A DNA stretch of 64,000 bases from RGIG6165 sp045545175 (GTDB lineage Bacteria; Bacillota; Clostridia; Oscillospirales; Feifaniaceae), in contig JAZQAK010000047.1 in the NCBI GenBank assembly GCA_045545175.1, positions 124,001 through 188,000 of the forward strand, read 5' to 3'. Numbering within the stretch: position 1 is the first letter of the stretch; each line of letters opens with the position of its first letter. Position numbers and translations under genes: made by a program. The notes beneath the pieces were generated by a model. It made no database searches, was not told the DNA's origin, and saw nothing but the letters and a program-made list of their open reading frames with translations. Shown one piece after another: positions 9,592 to 18,609 of the stretch.

Positions 9592-9603
9592 TCACATTGT
9601 AAA
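9574..9603 (-). promoter_or_regulatory. Possible smc promoter
   Basis: TTTACA (9598-9603), an 18-nt spacer and TAAAAT (9574-9579) on the minus strand, 35 nt before the smc ATG. It overlaps the terminator hairpin, so the match could be incidental, but smc needs a start here if the terminator works. Confidence 0.35.
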
Positions 9604-9626
9604 TAGTATTTATTAAATTATATATA

Positions 9627-10625
9627 TTATTTTATTAAAATCTGACCGACAGCAAGATTTTCATCACACTCAAACATAACGTTATCTGTCCCGAACAGTT
9701 CTGCCAGTTTTAATTTGTTTGACTTTTTGTGACCGATAACACGAGACGTATCAGATTTCGAATAACAAACAGTACCCTTTCCGCCACGCTCTTTGAGCAT
9801 ATTTACAATTCTTTCAAAGAATATTTCACCCTCAACAAGTTCCCTGAATGCAGGATGATAAGGTCCCGCAACCATAGTGCCGTCAAAATCCTTTTCAGCA
9901 TTGAGTCCGAGTTTAATTACAGATATACCTTTGCTCGCAAAGAAAAGATATAAGCGTTTACAAAGACTTATTGCCTCATCAAGCGTCTGAGGTATGTATT
10001 CACCTTTTTGATAAGCATCGTTCATCCTCGTATTGTCAAAAACTATGGCGGGATATATCCTGACCGCATCAGGATTCAGTGATGCTATCATTTCGGCACT
10101 TTTTATATCCTTTTCAGGTGTTGATCCGGGTAAACCCGTCATCATCTGCAAAACGAGTTCTATGCCCTTATCTTTAATAAGACGGGCAGATTTGCAGGTA
10201 ACTTCCGCCTTGTGTCCTCGTTCACATTTATCAAGAACGGTATCATCCATCGACTGTGCCCCGAGCTCTATTGCCGTAACGGAATACTGAGAAATAACAC
10301 CCATTATATTATCGTCAATACCGTCGGGTCTCGTTGAAAAACGAATGCCGTGAAGACCGTATCTGTCAACAAGTTTCTGAGCACAATCAAGATAACTTCT
10401 CATAAGTTTTTCACCTATGCAGGTGAAACTGCCCCCGAAAAATGCAATTTCAAGTTCATGTGACGGGCGTGACGCCAATGCTTCTTCCACAGCATTTTCA
10501 ATTTCTTCCGCCGTAGGCATTTTTGAAGATGCCGCTATTGCGTTCTGATTACAGAACGTGCATTTATGCGGACAACCGAGATGAGGTATAAAAAGAGCTA
10601 TACTTTTAAAACTCTTCTCAGACAT
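9627..10625 (-). CDS. Elp3-like radical SAM protein of unknown substrate
   Basis: Radical SAM enzyme with the 4Fe-4S cluster motif GCPHKCTFCNQ (CxxxCxxC) near the N-terminus and FFGGSFT as the SAM-binding GGE-like strand. It resembles the Elp3-type radical SAM core but has no acetyltransferase domain, so a tRNA-modification role is only an analogy. I chose the ATG at 10625 (332 aa): GGGTGA lies just upstream, and this ATG overlaps the rnc stop by 8 nt. An ATG at 10676 would give a 17-residue extension inside rnc with no family resemblance. Genes of this kind often lie between rnc and smc in Clostridia. Confidence 0.82.
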   Translation of the reverse strand: MSEKSFKSIALFIPHLGCPHKCTFCNQNAIAASSKMPTAEEIENAVEEALASRPSHELEIAFFGGSFTCIGEKLMRSYLDCAQKLVDRYGLHGIRFSTRPDGIDDNIMGVISQYSVTAIELGAQSMDDTVLDKCERGHKAEVTCKSARLIKDKGIELVLQMMTGLPGSTPEKDIKSAEMIASLNPDAVRIYPAIVFDNTRMNDAYQKGEYIPQTLDEAISLCKRLYLFFASKGISVIKLGLNAEKDFDGTMVAGPYHPAFRELVEGEIFFERIVNMLKERGGKGTVCYSKSDTSRVIGHKKSNKLKLAELFGTDNVMFECDENLAVGQILIK

Positions 10626-11307
10626 TGCTTTCACCCATAAGTGTAAGTGCAGCTTTTGCAGCATGCTGTTCTGCATCTTTTTTACTGTGTCCTACACCTC
10701 TTGCTATAGGATTCGAATCAAGGAGTACCCGTGCTTCAAACCTTTTATCGTGATCAGGTCCGCTTTCTCCTATAATTTCGTAAGCAAGTGTCACAGATCT
10801 GTTTTTCTGTACTATTTCCTGAAGTCTTGTCTTATAGTCATCGTTTGAACAATGTACTATTGCCTCATCAACCGCTTTGATTATTCTTGCTTGGTATACT
10901 TTTTTTACCGCTTCAAAGCCACCGTCAAGATATACTGCAGCCATAACCGCCTCGTAGGCATCCGACAAAATCGAATCACGGAAATTACCGTGTTGACCAA
11001 GTTCACCTTTTCCACATTTAATGCTGGTACCTAAGTCTATTTCCCTTGCAAAGACAGCAAGCGACTTTTCGCAAACGACAGACGCCCTCGTCTTCGTAAG
11101 TACACCTTCAGGATACTGCACGTATTGTTTGTAAAGATATTCAGCGGTGATAAGTGAAAGAACCGAATCACCGAGAAACTCAAGACGTTCGTTACTCTGC
11201 ACACCGCTTTTCTTACACTCATTCACGTACGAAGAATGTGATAAAGCCATATCAAGAAGTGCTTTATTATTGAATTCATATCCAAGTCTCTCTTCAAAAG
11301 ACGCCAT
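10618..11307 (-). CDS. rnc: Ribonuclease III
   Basis: Double-strand-specific endonuclease that processes rRNA precursors and structured mRNAs. In the 229-residue protein the signature NERLEFLGDSVLSL (about 39-52) carries the catalytic acidic residues, and DAYEAVMAAVYLDGG supplies the second acidic cluster. A double-stranded RNA-binding domain occupies about residues 158-226 (HSKKDAEQHAAKAAL). GAGGTG precedes the ATG. It lies between the acpP terminator and the coupled radical SAM gene. Confidence 0.97.
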   Translation of the reverse strand: MASFEERLGYEFNNKALLDMALSHSSYVNECKKSGVQSNERLEFLGDSVLSLITAEYLYKQYVQYPEGVLTKTRASVVCEKSLAVFAREIDLGTSIKCGKGELGQHGNFRDSILSDAYEAVMAAVYLDGGFEAVKKVYQARIIKAVDEAIVHCSNDDYKTRLQEIVQKNRSVTLAYEIIGESGPDHDKRFEARVLLDSNPIARGVGHSKKDAEQHAAKAALTLMGESNV

Positions 11308-11320
11308 TTTTTCACCTCAT

Positions 11321-11348
11321 TAAAAAACAAGACCGCTTAAAGCGGTCT
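11321..11348 (-). terminator. Intrinsic terminator after acpP
   Basis: Minus strand: GACCGCTTTAAGCGGTC (11331-11347), an almost loopless palindrome that would fold with a small apical loop, followed by TTGTTTTTTA. It sits 7 nt after the acpP stop and 14 nt before the rnc start, so rnc may depend partly on read-through. Confidence 0.85.
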
Positions 11349-11354
11349 CTGTTG

Positions 11355-11579
11355 TCAGTTTTTATTGGAAATATATTCAGCAACATCACCGAGTGTAGTG
11401 AATTTTTCAACATCCTCGTCATCTACAGTGATATCAAATTCATCTTCGATGCCCATAAGAAGTTCAACCATATCAAGTGAGTCGATATTCAATTCTTCAA
11501 ATGTTGTATTTGCAGAAAGGTCCATCTTTTCCATGCCGAATCTTTCAGCGGCCATAGAAATAAGCTTTTCCAGTACCAT
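11355..11579 (-). CDS. acpP: Acyl carrier protein
   Basis: A 74-residue acidic carrier for fatty-acid synthesis. Ser in NIDSLDMVELLMGIEDEF is the 4'-phosphopantetheine attachment site (the DSL motif). AGGTGACG precedes the ATG. The gene is flanked by its own consensus promoter (11615-11643) and terminator (11321-11348), so it can be expressed apart from plsX although it lies directly downstream of it, as in Bacillus-type plsX-acpP clusters. Confidence 0.97.
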   Translation of the reverse strand: MVLEKLISMAAERFGMEKMDLSANTTFEELNIDSLDMVELLMGIEDEFDITVDDEDVEKFTTLGDVAEYISNKN

Positions 11580-11614
11580 TTACGTCACCTCGTCTCTTTG
11601 TATTTACTAAAAGA

Positions 11615-11643
11615 ATAATATCTGTATTGAGGCATTATGTCAA
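11615..11643 (-). promoter_or_regulatory. acpP promoter (sigma-A type)
   Basis: TTGACA (11638-11643), a 17-nt spacer and TATTAT (11615-11620) on the minus strand. The -35 box overlaps the plsX stop codon (11640-11642). The expected start site is near 11608, about 30 nt before the acpP ATG. Confidence 0.85.
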
Positions 11644-12644
11644 GAGTCAATTTCAGTTTTGGGCATACTTTTTTCAATAGTCTCCACAATTCCCGCATTG
11701 ACAAAATTCATCGCCTGTCTTACAGCACTTTCAAATCCCTTGGCGTCGGAGTTACCGTGAGCCTTTATTACAGGCTTACAAATGCCAAGTAAAGGCGCTC
11801 CGCCGTATTCAGAAGCGTCCATTTTCTTTTTGAGGTCATTGACGCTTCCTTTAACTACAAGTGCTGCAAGTTTATTTTTTAATGACGAAAGAAAAATCCC
11901 TTTTATTTCTTTCATTATCATCTTTGCGGTGCCTTCCATTGTCTTCAAGAAGATATTACCGCTGAATCCGTCGGCAACAAGAACGTCACAGCCACCCATA
12001 ACGTATTCTTTACCTTCAATATTGCCTATATAGTTTATGTGCTCTGTGGTTTTAAGAAGTTCATTTGCATGCTTATGTACGTCTGTTCCCTTTGAATCTT
12101 CCGTACCGTTATTGAGAAGTCCTACAGTAGGGTTTGTAATACCCAGCATAGGTGCAGCATACACACTTCCCATAACCGCAAACTGCTGTAAATACTCAGG
12201 TTTGCAGTCAACGTTTGCACCACAGTCAAGCAAAAGAGATGCACCTTTAGCCGTAGGTATTACCGTTGCAAGAGCAGGTCTTTTTATACCATTTATTCTT
12301 CCGACTACAAGCGTTGCGGCAGTGAGAAGGGCACCCGTACTTCCTGCAGAAACATAAGCATCACCTCTACCCTCTTTAAGAAGTTTTGCACCCACAACAA
12401 GCGACGAATCCTTTTTGCTTCTTACCGCTTTTACAGGCTCATCATGCATCGTAATGAGTTCCGTAGTATTTACAATTTCCACTCTTTTATCGTTTAACGA
12501 ATACTCGCTTATTACATCTTTAATTTTCTGTTCGTCACCCGTAAATAATATGTCAAGATTATACTTTTCAGATGCCGAAATTGCCCCTTTAATTATTTCA
12601 ACGGGAGCATTATCCCCTCCAAATGCATCTACAATGATTTTCAT
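11640..12644 (-). CDS. plsX: Phosphate acyltransferase PlsX
   Basis: Makes acyl-phosphate from acyl-ACP, the first committed step of the PlsX/PlsY route to phosphatidic acid. The 334-residue length is typical. Family blocks: IIVDAFGGDNAP (start), SAGSTGALL, LLDCGANVDCKP and VADGFSGNIFLKT. It is the last gene of the seven-gene ktrB operon and overlaps trmFO by 4 nt (ATGA). acpP follows from a separate promoter, so the acyl donor and the enzyme that uses it are neighbours. Confidence 0.97.
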   Translation of the reverse strand: MKIIVDAFGGDNAPVEIIKGAISASEKYNLDILFTGDEQKIKDVISEYSLNDKRVEIVNTTELITMHDEPVKAVRSKKDSSLVVGAKLLKEGRGDAYVSAGSTGALLTAATLVVGRINGIKRPALATVIPTAKGASLLLDCGANVDCKPEYLQQFAVMGSVYAAPMLGITNPTVGLLNNGTEDSKGTDVHKHANELLKTTEHINYIGNIEGKEYVMGGCDVLVADGFSGNIFLKTMEGTAKMIMKEIKGIFLSSLKNKLAALVVKGSVNDLKKKMDASEYGGAPLLGICKPVIKAHGNSDAKGFESAVRQAMNFVNAGIVETIEKSMPKTEIDS

Positions 12645-13960
12645 ATTGTTTCCTCCGTCGCGGACAGAACCTCATCAAGCTTTGAAAGTGCCCTTTCCGC
12701 AAGTTTTGTATTTTTATCTTTTTTGCCCTTGAATTTAAAATCCGGCGACTTCATTATACCGAAATTTACGTTCATAGGTTGAAAATCGCCGACAGAACCA
12801 CCGCTTATATAGTGCGGTAATGCACCTATTGCTGTTTCATCAGTAAAATCAAGCATTTCCTTACCCATGGCATATCTGTAAGCATTTATACCGCAAACAA
12901 GACCCGATGAAGCCGATTCGATATAGCCTTCAACACCCGTCATCTGTCCTGCAAAAAACAAGTCAGGATACGTCATTGACTGGTAAAACTCATTGAGTTT
13001 GCCGGGAGAATTGATATACGTATTTCTGTGCATTACACCGTATCTGAGAAACTCTGCATTTTCAAGACCGGGTATCATTGAAAATACCCTTTTTTGTTCA
13101 CCGAATTTAAGATGCGTCTGAAATCCCACTATATTGTACAGTGTACCCTCACGGTTATCTTTCCTGAGCTGAACGACAGCATAGGGATCTTTACCCGTTT
13201 TCGGGTCACGAAGACCGACAGGTTTTAGCGGACCGTATCTCATGGTATCCTCACCGCGTTTTGCCATAACTTCAATAGGCATACATCCTTCAAAAACCTT
13301 GCTTTTTTCAAAACCGTGAAGTTCTGCAGTTTCCGCAGAAATGAGTGCATTATAGAATGCGATATACTGTTCTCTGTCCATAGGACAGTTGATATAATCA
13401 GGCGTACCTTTACCGTAACGCGATGCAAAATATGTAATATCCGTATCAATGCTGTCAAAAGACACTATGGGTGCTGCCGCATCAAAAAAATGCATATTCT
13501 CCTGACCGAGCAGTTCGGATATTCTGTCAAAAAGTCCGCCCGAAGTAAGCGGTCCCGTTGCAACAACAGTCAGTTCTTCGGGATTTAACGAAGATATTTC
13601 TCCAGAAATAAATTCTATATTAGGATCATTTTTTATTGTCTGTGTAACGTAATCAGAAAATGCCTTTCTGTCTACAGCAAGTGCACCGCCTGCCTCAACT
13701 TTTGTTGCATCGGCAGCCTTCATTATTAGAGAATCAAGCCTTCTCATTTCCTCTTTGAGCAGACCTACTGCATTTTCGATATTACCTGCACGTAAACTAT
13801 TAGAACATACAAGTTCAGCAAAACCTTCATAACTGTGTGCAGATGTAAATTTAGAAGGTTTCATATCATACAGTTTTACCTTCATTCCCCGTTTAGAGAG
13901 TTGGTATGCCGCCTCACATCCCGCAAGACCTGCACCGATAACTTTAACCGTATCAGTCAT
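12641..13960 (-). CDS. trmFO: Methylenetetrahydrofolate-tRNA (uracil-5-)-methyltransferase TrmFO
   Basis: FAD- and folate-dependent enzyme that makes 5-methyluridine at tRNA position 54. FAD-binding motif IGAGLAGCEAAYQL near the N-terminus, the conserved CSNSLR block, and GQMTGVEGYIESASSGL near residue 350. The start at 13960 (439 aa) is fixed by AGGAGG at 13966-13971 and overlaps the topA stop by 8 nt. A longer reading from 13984 would put this ribosome site inside the gene. topA-trmFO adjacency is common in Firmicutes. Confidence 0.97.
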   Translation of the reverse strand: MTDTVKVIGAGLAGCEAAYQLSKRGMKVKLYDMKPSKFTSAHSYEGFAELVCSNSLRAGNIENAVGLLKEEMRRLDSLIMKAADATKVEAGGALAVDRKAFSDYVTQTIKNDPNIEFISGEISSLNPEELTVVATGPLTSGGLFDRISELLGQENMHFFDAAAPIVSFDSIDTDITYFASRYGKGTPDYINCPMDREQYIAFYNALISAETAELHGFEKSKVFEGCMPIEVMAKRGEDTMRYGPLKPVGLRDPKTGKDPYAVVQLRKDNREGTLYNIVGFQTHLKFGEQKRVFSMIPGLENAEFLRYGVMHRNTYINSPGKLNEFYQSMTYPDLFFAGQMTGVEGYIESASSGLVCGINAYRYAMGKEMLDFTDETAIGALPHYISGGSVGDFQPMNVNFGIMKSPDFKFKGKKDKNTKLAERALSKLDEVLSATEETI

Positions 13961-16031
13961 TTTTGCCTCCTGTACAGGAATCATTCGAGCAAATAAGTGT
14001 AAATTTACCCTTAAATCCCATTTTTTTCAGCAATACGCTTCCGCAGGATTCACAGAATTTATCCGTAGGTTCATGCCACGTCATAAAATCGCATTGAGGT
14101 GCGTTACTGCATCCGTAATATTTGTTTCCGTTTTTCGAGAACTTAAGAAGTATTTCGCTACCACACTTAGGACATTTTGCACCCGTAGGATACGTTATTG
14201 CTTTCGTGTTTTTACATTCAGGATAATTGGGACACGCAAGGAACTTTCCGAAACGGCCTGTTTTTACAACCATATTTGCACCGCAAAGTTCACATACGAC
14301 GTCACTTTCTTCATCAGGGATTTTAATTCTGCCCGATTCTTTATCTTCCTCTATCTTCTTTTTGGACACTTCAAGATCATCATTAAAGCCTCTTACAACT
14401 TTAATCCAATCCTCACTGCCCTCTTCGATCTTGTCAAGTGCAAGTTCCATATTTGCTGTAAATTCCGTGTCCACGATATTGGCAAATTTATCACACATAT
14501 ATTCAGTGGTAATAGTACCAAGTTGTGTAGGTTTAAAGAGTTTACCGTCTTTAACAACGTACTCTCTCTGCAAAATAGTTGAGATTGTAGGAGCATAAGT
14601 GCTCGGTCTGCCTATTCCGTTTTCTTCGAGTGTTTTAATAAGTGATGCTTCGGTATATCTTGAAGGCGGAGGCGTAAATTTCTGCTCATTTGAGACCTTT
14701 TTCAATACAAGACTGTCGTTGTCAGCAAGTGCAGGTAAATCGGTTACGTGTTCTTCTTCAGGCTTGTCGGCTCTTTCGTAAACCGCAGCATAACCTTTGA
14801 ATATTATTCTCTTTCCGTTAGCTTTGAAAAGATATTTGCCGTCTGCAGTTATATCAACGCTGATTGTATCAAATACTTCCGATGCCATCTGGCAGGCAAT
14901 ATATCTGTCCCATATAAGTTTATACAGTCTGAACTGGTCGTGATTTAAATTTTTTCTTACGTTTTCAGGGCTGTATTTGGTAGATGTAGGTCTTATCGCT
15001 TCATGTGCATCCTGGGCGCCGTTTTTGGTCTTGTAATGCCTTGAACTCTTGGGAAGATAGTCGTTTCCATACTTCTGAACAATATATTCTCTCGCCTCTT
15101 TTATGGCATCTTCGGAAAGACGCAAAGAGTCCGTTCTCATATACGTGATAAGACCTGTAAGTCCCGCACCGGGAATATCTATACCTTCGTAGAGCTGCTG
15201 TGCAATCTGCATAGTACGTTTTGATGACATATTAAGAAGTCTCGATGCATCCTGCTGCAACGTTGAAGTCGTGAAAGGAGGTGCCGGATTTTTAGACTTT
15301 TTCTCATTTTTCACTTTTTCGACTTTCCACAGAGCATTCTTAACAGCATCCGTTATTTCTGCTGCACGCTCACCCTTTTTAACGGTTTCCTTCTTGCCGT
15401 TTGAACCGTGATATCTTGCTGTAAATTCACTTCCCGATTTATCAACAAGTGCTTCGATATGCCAGTATTCCTGAGGTACAAACGCATTTATTTCATTTTC
15501 CCTGTCAACAATGAGCTTTGTAGCTACAGACTGCACTCTTCCTGCCGAAAGACCTTTTCTTATCTTACGCCATAAAATAGGGCTGATACCGTAACCCACA
15601 AGTCTGTCAAGAACACGTCTCGCCTGCTGTGCATTCACGAGATTCATATTTATCTTTCTCGGATTTGCCACACCTGCAACAACGGCACTTTTCGTAATTT
15701 CATTAAACGTAACTCTGACCTCTTCATCAAGATCTATTCCAAGCAGGTTCGCAAGATGCCACGAAATAGCCTCACCCTCTCGGTCAGGGTCAGTTGCGAG
15801 ATATATCTTTTTTGCAGATTTCGCTTCTTTTTTAAGGTCACTTATAAGTGAAGACTTACCTCTTATTGAGATGTACTGAGGCTTGAAATCATTTTCAATA
15901 TCAATACCCAGTTTACTTTTAGGCAGGTCTCTTATATGTCCCATAGATGCGACAACTTTGAAATTGGATCCGAGATATTTTTTTATAGTCTTGGCTTTCG
16001 CCGGTGACTCAACAATCAAAAGATTCGACAT
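13953..16031 (-). CDS. topA: DNA topoisomerase I
   Basis: Type IA topoisomerase that relaxes negative supercoils. The N-terminal Toprim domain starts LLIVESPAKAKTI with acidic DPDREGE (81-87). The active-site tyrosine is Y297 in TYMRTDS. The C-terminal 110 residues hold three four-cysteine zinc ribbons (CELCGANMVVKTG...CPNYPEC; CPKCG...CSNAPQC; CESCG...CSNDSC). The 692-residue length is normal. It lies between dprA and trmFO, a common Firmicutes order. Confidence 0.98.
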   Translation of the reverse strand: MSNLLIVESPAKAKTIKKYLGSNFKVVASMGHIRDLPKSKLGIDIENDFKPQYISIRGKSSLISDLKKEAKSAKKIYLATDPDREGEAISWHLANLLGIDLDEEVRVTFNEITKSAVVAGVANPRKINMNLVNAQQARRVLDRLVGYGISPILWRKIRKGLSAGRVQSVATKLIVDRENEINAFVPQEYWHIEALVDKSGSEFTARYHGSNGKKETVKKGERAAEITDAVKNALWKVEKVKNEKKSKNPAPPFTTSTLQQDASRLLNMSSKRTMQIAQQLYEGIDIPGAGLTGLITYMRTDSLRLSEDAIKEAREYIVQKYGNDYLPKSSRHYKTKNGAQDAHEAIRPTSTKYSPENVRKNLNHDQFRLYKLIWDRYIACQMASEVFDTISVDITADGKYLFKANGKRIIFKGYAAVYERADKPEEEHVTDLPALADNDSLVLKKVSNEQKFTPPPSRYTEASLIKTLEENGIGRPSTYAPTISTILQREYVVKDGKLFKPTQLGTITTEYMCDKFANIVDTEFTANMELALDKIEEGSEDWIKVVRGFNDDLEVSKKKIEEDKESGRIKIPDEESDVVCELCGANMVVKTGRFGKFLACPNYPECKNTKAITYPTGAKCPKCGSEILLKFSKNGNKYYGCSNAPQCDFMTWHEPTDKFCESCGSVLLKKMGFKGKFTLICSNDSCTGGKND

Positions 16032-16054
16032 TAGGTAACTTCCTCTTTAACAAA

Positions 16055-17197
16055 TTATTTTACACGGTAATTCCCGTTAGTTTTTATTATGTAACCCTTC
16101 ATCTCGAGTAACGACAACGCACTCATAAGAATATGTGCAGGATACCCGAGTTTTTTGACAAGGTTTTCAAATGAAATTTCTGTGTCTTTCTCAATTGCAG
16201 TATAGACGCTTTTTTCATTTTCAGTCATAACAAAATCGCTTGCCTTAACAACGTTCTCACGTTTCAAAGGCTTTTTTGTTTTTTCTATTATCGGCTTTTC
16301 CATTTGCCTTACCTGTTTTATCATTTTATCAGGGTATATACCCAAGTATTCCTCAATTATATCAAGAGCACAGGTTACAGGTTTTGCCCCGTTCTTGATA
16401 AGATTATTTGACAGTGTAAACAAATAGACGTCACCGGGAACTACAAACATATCTTTATTCTGGGATATAGCATGCGAAACGGTAAGTGACGTACCTGTAT
16501 GTTCTGCCGCCTGCACCACAAGAACTCCGTCTGCAATTCCGCTTATAAGTCTGTTTCTGGGATTAAAATTTTCTCTGTTTGCAGAAACACCGGGAGGATA
16601 TTCGCTGATTATTCCGCCACTGCTCATTACAAAATCCGCAAGTTCGGTATGCTGTACAGGATATATTTTATCAAGTCCCCTTGCCAGAAATCCCGTAGTT
16701 ATGCCATCAGACATAAGTGCCGCCTTATGTGCTACGGAATCAATACCGTAAGCAAGCCCACTGACAATGATAAATCCGTTATCCGCAAGACCTCTTACTA
16801 TCTCGTCAGTAACACGTCGTGACGAATCAACAGGTTCTCTCGTGCCCACTACCGATATGACAATATTATTATCGAAATCAGGAAGTTTACCCTTCGTGTA
16901 TAAAACCATTGGCGGCTGATAAAGTTGTCTGAATTTGGAAGGATAATTTTCATCCTCATAACTGATTATATCAATACTCAGCCCTTTGCACTCTTCAAGC
17001 ACTTTTTCGGCAGTTCTGAGCGATTTATCGGAAAGAAGTTTTTTGTCATTACCTCTCAGATAAGAAAACTCACTGTAATCATCTCTTTCATAGACGTCGG
17101 ATATCGTACCGCAATCCTCAATGAGTTTTGCAAAGAAAGGCATATTTTGTCTGTATTTAAGCGTAAGCCATAAATACAGTAACGTATTTTCTGTCAT
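16055..17197 (-). CDS. dprA: DNA-processing protein DprA/Smf
   Basis: Loads RecA on incoming single-stranded DNA during natural transformation. The central Rossmann-like domain shows VVGTREPVDSSRR, IIVSGLAYGIDSVAH, RGLDKIYP and EYPPGVSA, followed by NRLISGIADGVLVVQA. The last 60 residues look like a winged helix (LGYPAHILMSALSLLEMKGYI), as in many DprA proteins. It overlaps the upstream methylase stop by 4 nt. With comEC (36490) it suggests at least part of a DNA-uptake pathway. Confidence 0.94.
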   Translation of the reverse strand: MTENTLLYLWLTLKYRQNMPFFAKLIEDCGTISDVYERDDYSEFSYLRGNDKKLLSDKSLRTAEKVLEECKGLSIDIISYEDENYPSKFRQLYQPPMVLYTKGKLPDFDNNIVISVVGTREPVDSSRRVTDEIVRGLADNGFIIVSGLAYGIDSVAHKAALMSDGITTGFLARGLDKIYPVQHTELADFVMSSGGIISEYPPGVSANRENFNPRNRLISGIADGVLVVQAAEHTGTSLTVSHAISQNKDMFVVPGDVYLFTLSNNLIKNGAKPVTCALDIIEEYLGIYPDKMIKQVRQMEKPIIEKTKKPLKRENVVKASDFVMTENEKSVYTAIEKDTEISFENLVKKLGYPAHILMSALSLLEMKGYIIKTNGNYRVK

Positions 17198-17943
17198 TTA
17201 CACATCTCCCAAATCAAAACCGAAGCTGCCGCAGAAGCGTTCAGCGACTCAGTAACACCTTTCATGGGAATGTAAACGGTTTTTTTACATTTTGCAACGA
17301 ATTCTCTGCTGAGTCCGTTTCCCTCATTACCTACGGCAACAGCAGATTTAACGTCAAAATCCACTGTGTTTACCGGTTGTGCCGCATCATCAAGAACAGC
17401 GGCATATACTGATATTCTTTCACTATCAAAAAATCCAAACGCATCATCTGTATTTTTGAACTTGATTACGGGCATACGAAGTGCAGCGCCCATTGCCGAA
17501 CGCATAACCTTGCCCGAATATCTGTCAGGTGCACTTCCGACGACACATACGGCGTCAACCCCCATTGCTTCGGCTGTTCTTATAACGGTTCCAAAATTAC
17601 CGGGGTCCTGTATATTTTCAAGAACCACCAATTTATCAAATTTGTCTGCTTTAATCTCCAGAACCTCAAAAACCGCCACTATGCCCTGTGGATTATCCGT
17701 TTCAGTAATCTTGCCAAACACCCGTTCATCAACCGTATGCGCCCCATTTTGAATGTATGACATATATTCCGTGCTTTTACTTTCAAGAACAAAACAGTCC
17801 TTCATCTTATATCCGCATTTCAATGCTTCTTCTATGAGTTTTTTTCCTTCAAGTAAAAAAGCATTCTGCTTTTTTCTGCCAGACACGTTCTTAAGTGAAG
17901 AAGCAAATTTTACCCTTGAATTTTCAAGACTAGTGATTAACAT
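17194..17943 (-). CDS. TrmH/SpoU-family RNA 2'-O-methyltransferase
   Basis: Knotted SPOUT methylase, probably acting on rRNA or tRNA ribose. Residues about 1-90 are the substrate-binding domain (LITSLENSRVKFASSL, FLLEGKKLIEEAL). The catalytic part has the three SpoU motifs: QDPGNFGTVIRTAEAMG, AVGNEGNGLS and IPMKGVTESLNASAA. The ATG at 17943 was preferred over a TTG at 17952 because AAAGG lies 9 nt upstream and homologues start at MLITS-like sequence. The exact target nucleotide cannot be assigned. Confidence 0.9.
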   Translation of the reverse strand: MLITSLENSRVKFASSLKNVSGRKKQNAFLLEGKKLIEEALKCGYKMKDCFVLESKSTEYMSYIQNGAHTVDERVFGKITETDNPQGIVAVFEVLEIKADKFDKLVVLENIQDPGNFGTVIRTAEAMGVDAVCVVGSAPDRYSGKVMRSAMGAALRMPVIKFKNTDDAFGFFDSERISVYAAVLDDAAQPVNTVDFDVKSAVAVGNEGNGLSREFVAKCKKTVYIPMKGVTESLNASAAASVLIWEMCK

Positions 17944-17955
17944 ATCACACAACCT

Positions 17956-18600
17956 TTAACCGATAATTTTTTCTATATGTTCGTCATCTCCGACTATTGC
18001 AAGTATACAATCTTTATCAAGCGGCTGCTTTGGATCAACGTTGACCTGCGCATTATCACCGTTAATTATTGCAATAACGTTCACGTTATACTTTACTCTT
18101 ACATTAAGTTCAGCAAGCGACTTGCCTGCCCACTTTTCAGGGCATTTTATTTCTACCACCGCAGCATTTCCCGAAAGTTCTATATAATCGTGAACTTTGT
18201 TCATTGAAAGAAGTTTTGCCATTCTTATTCCCATATCTTCTTCGGGAAAAACCACTTTGTCGGCACCTATCTGTTTTAAAAGTTTTGCGTGTGTCGCACT
18301 CTTCGCTTTAGAAATTATCTCTTTAACTCCAAGTTCCTTTAATGCCATCGTAATCATTGCACTGTCTTCCACGTTTGAAGCTGCCGCAACTATAACTGCA
18401 TCACAATCTGCAACACCCAGACTATTTAAAACTTCAACATTTTTAGCATCACAGCAATATATTTTTTCAACGTATGAATCCAAAGGTTCAAGCACTTTTT
18501 TATCTCTATCAATAAGTATAACACTTTTACCCATACTGCCGAGTGCTTTTGCAAGTGCAGTTCCGAATTTACCTGCACCTATTATTGCGAAATTATTCAT
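17956..18600 (-). CDS. ktrA: Potassium-channel regulatory protein KtrA/TrkA (RCK)
   Basis: Cytoplasmic gating subunit of a Ktr-type K+ uptake system. The N-terminal RCK domain has the Rossmann motif IIGAGKFGTALAKAL and binds nucleotide. A C-terminal TrkA-C domain starts near residue 135. At about 214 residues it has a single RCK unit, as KtrA does, not the tandem unit of proteobacterial TrkA. The ATG at 18600 has GGTG 6 nt upstream, overlapping the ktrB stop, so the two are coupled. Confidence 0.9.
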   Translation of the reverse strand: MNNFAIIGAGKFGTALAKALGSMGKSVILIDRDKKVLEPLDSYVEKIYCCDAKNVEVLNSLGVADCDAVIVAAASNVEDSAMITMALKELGVKEIISKAKSATHAKLLKQIGADKVVFPEEDMGIRMAKLLSMNKVHDYIELSGNAAVVEIKCPEKWAGKSLAELNVRVKYNVNVIAIINGDNAQVNVDPKQPLDKDCILAIVGDDEHIEKIIG

Positions 18601-18609
18601 ATCAATCAC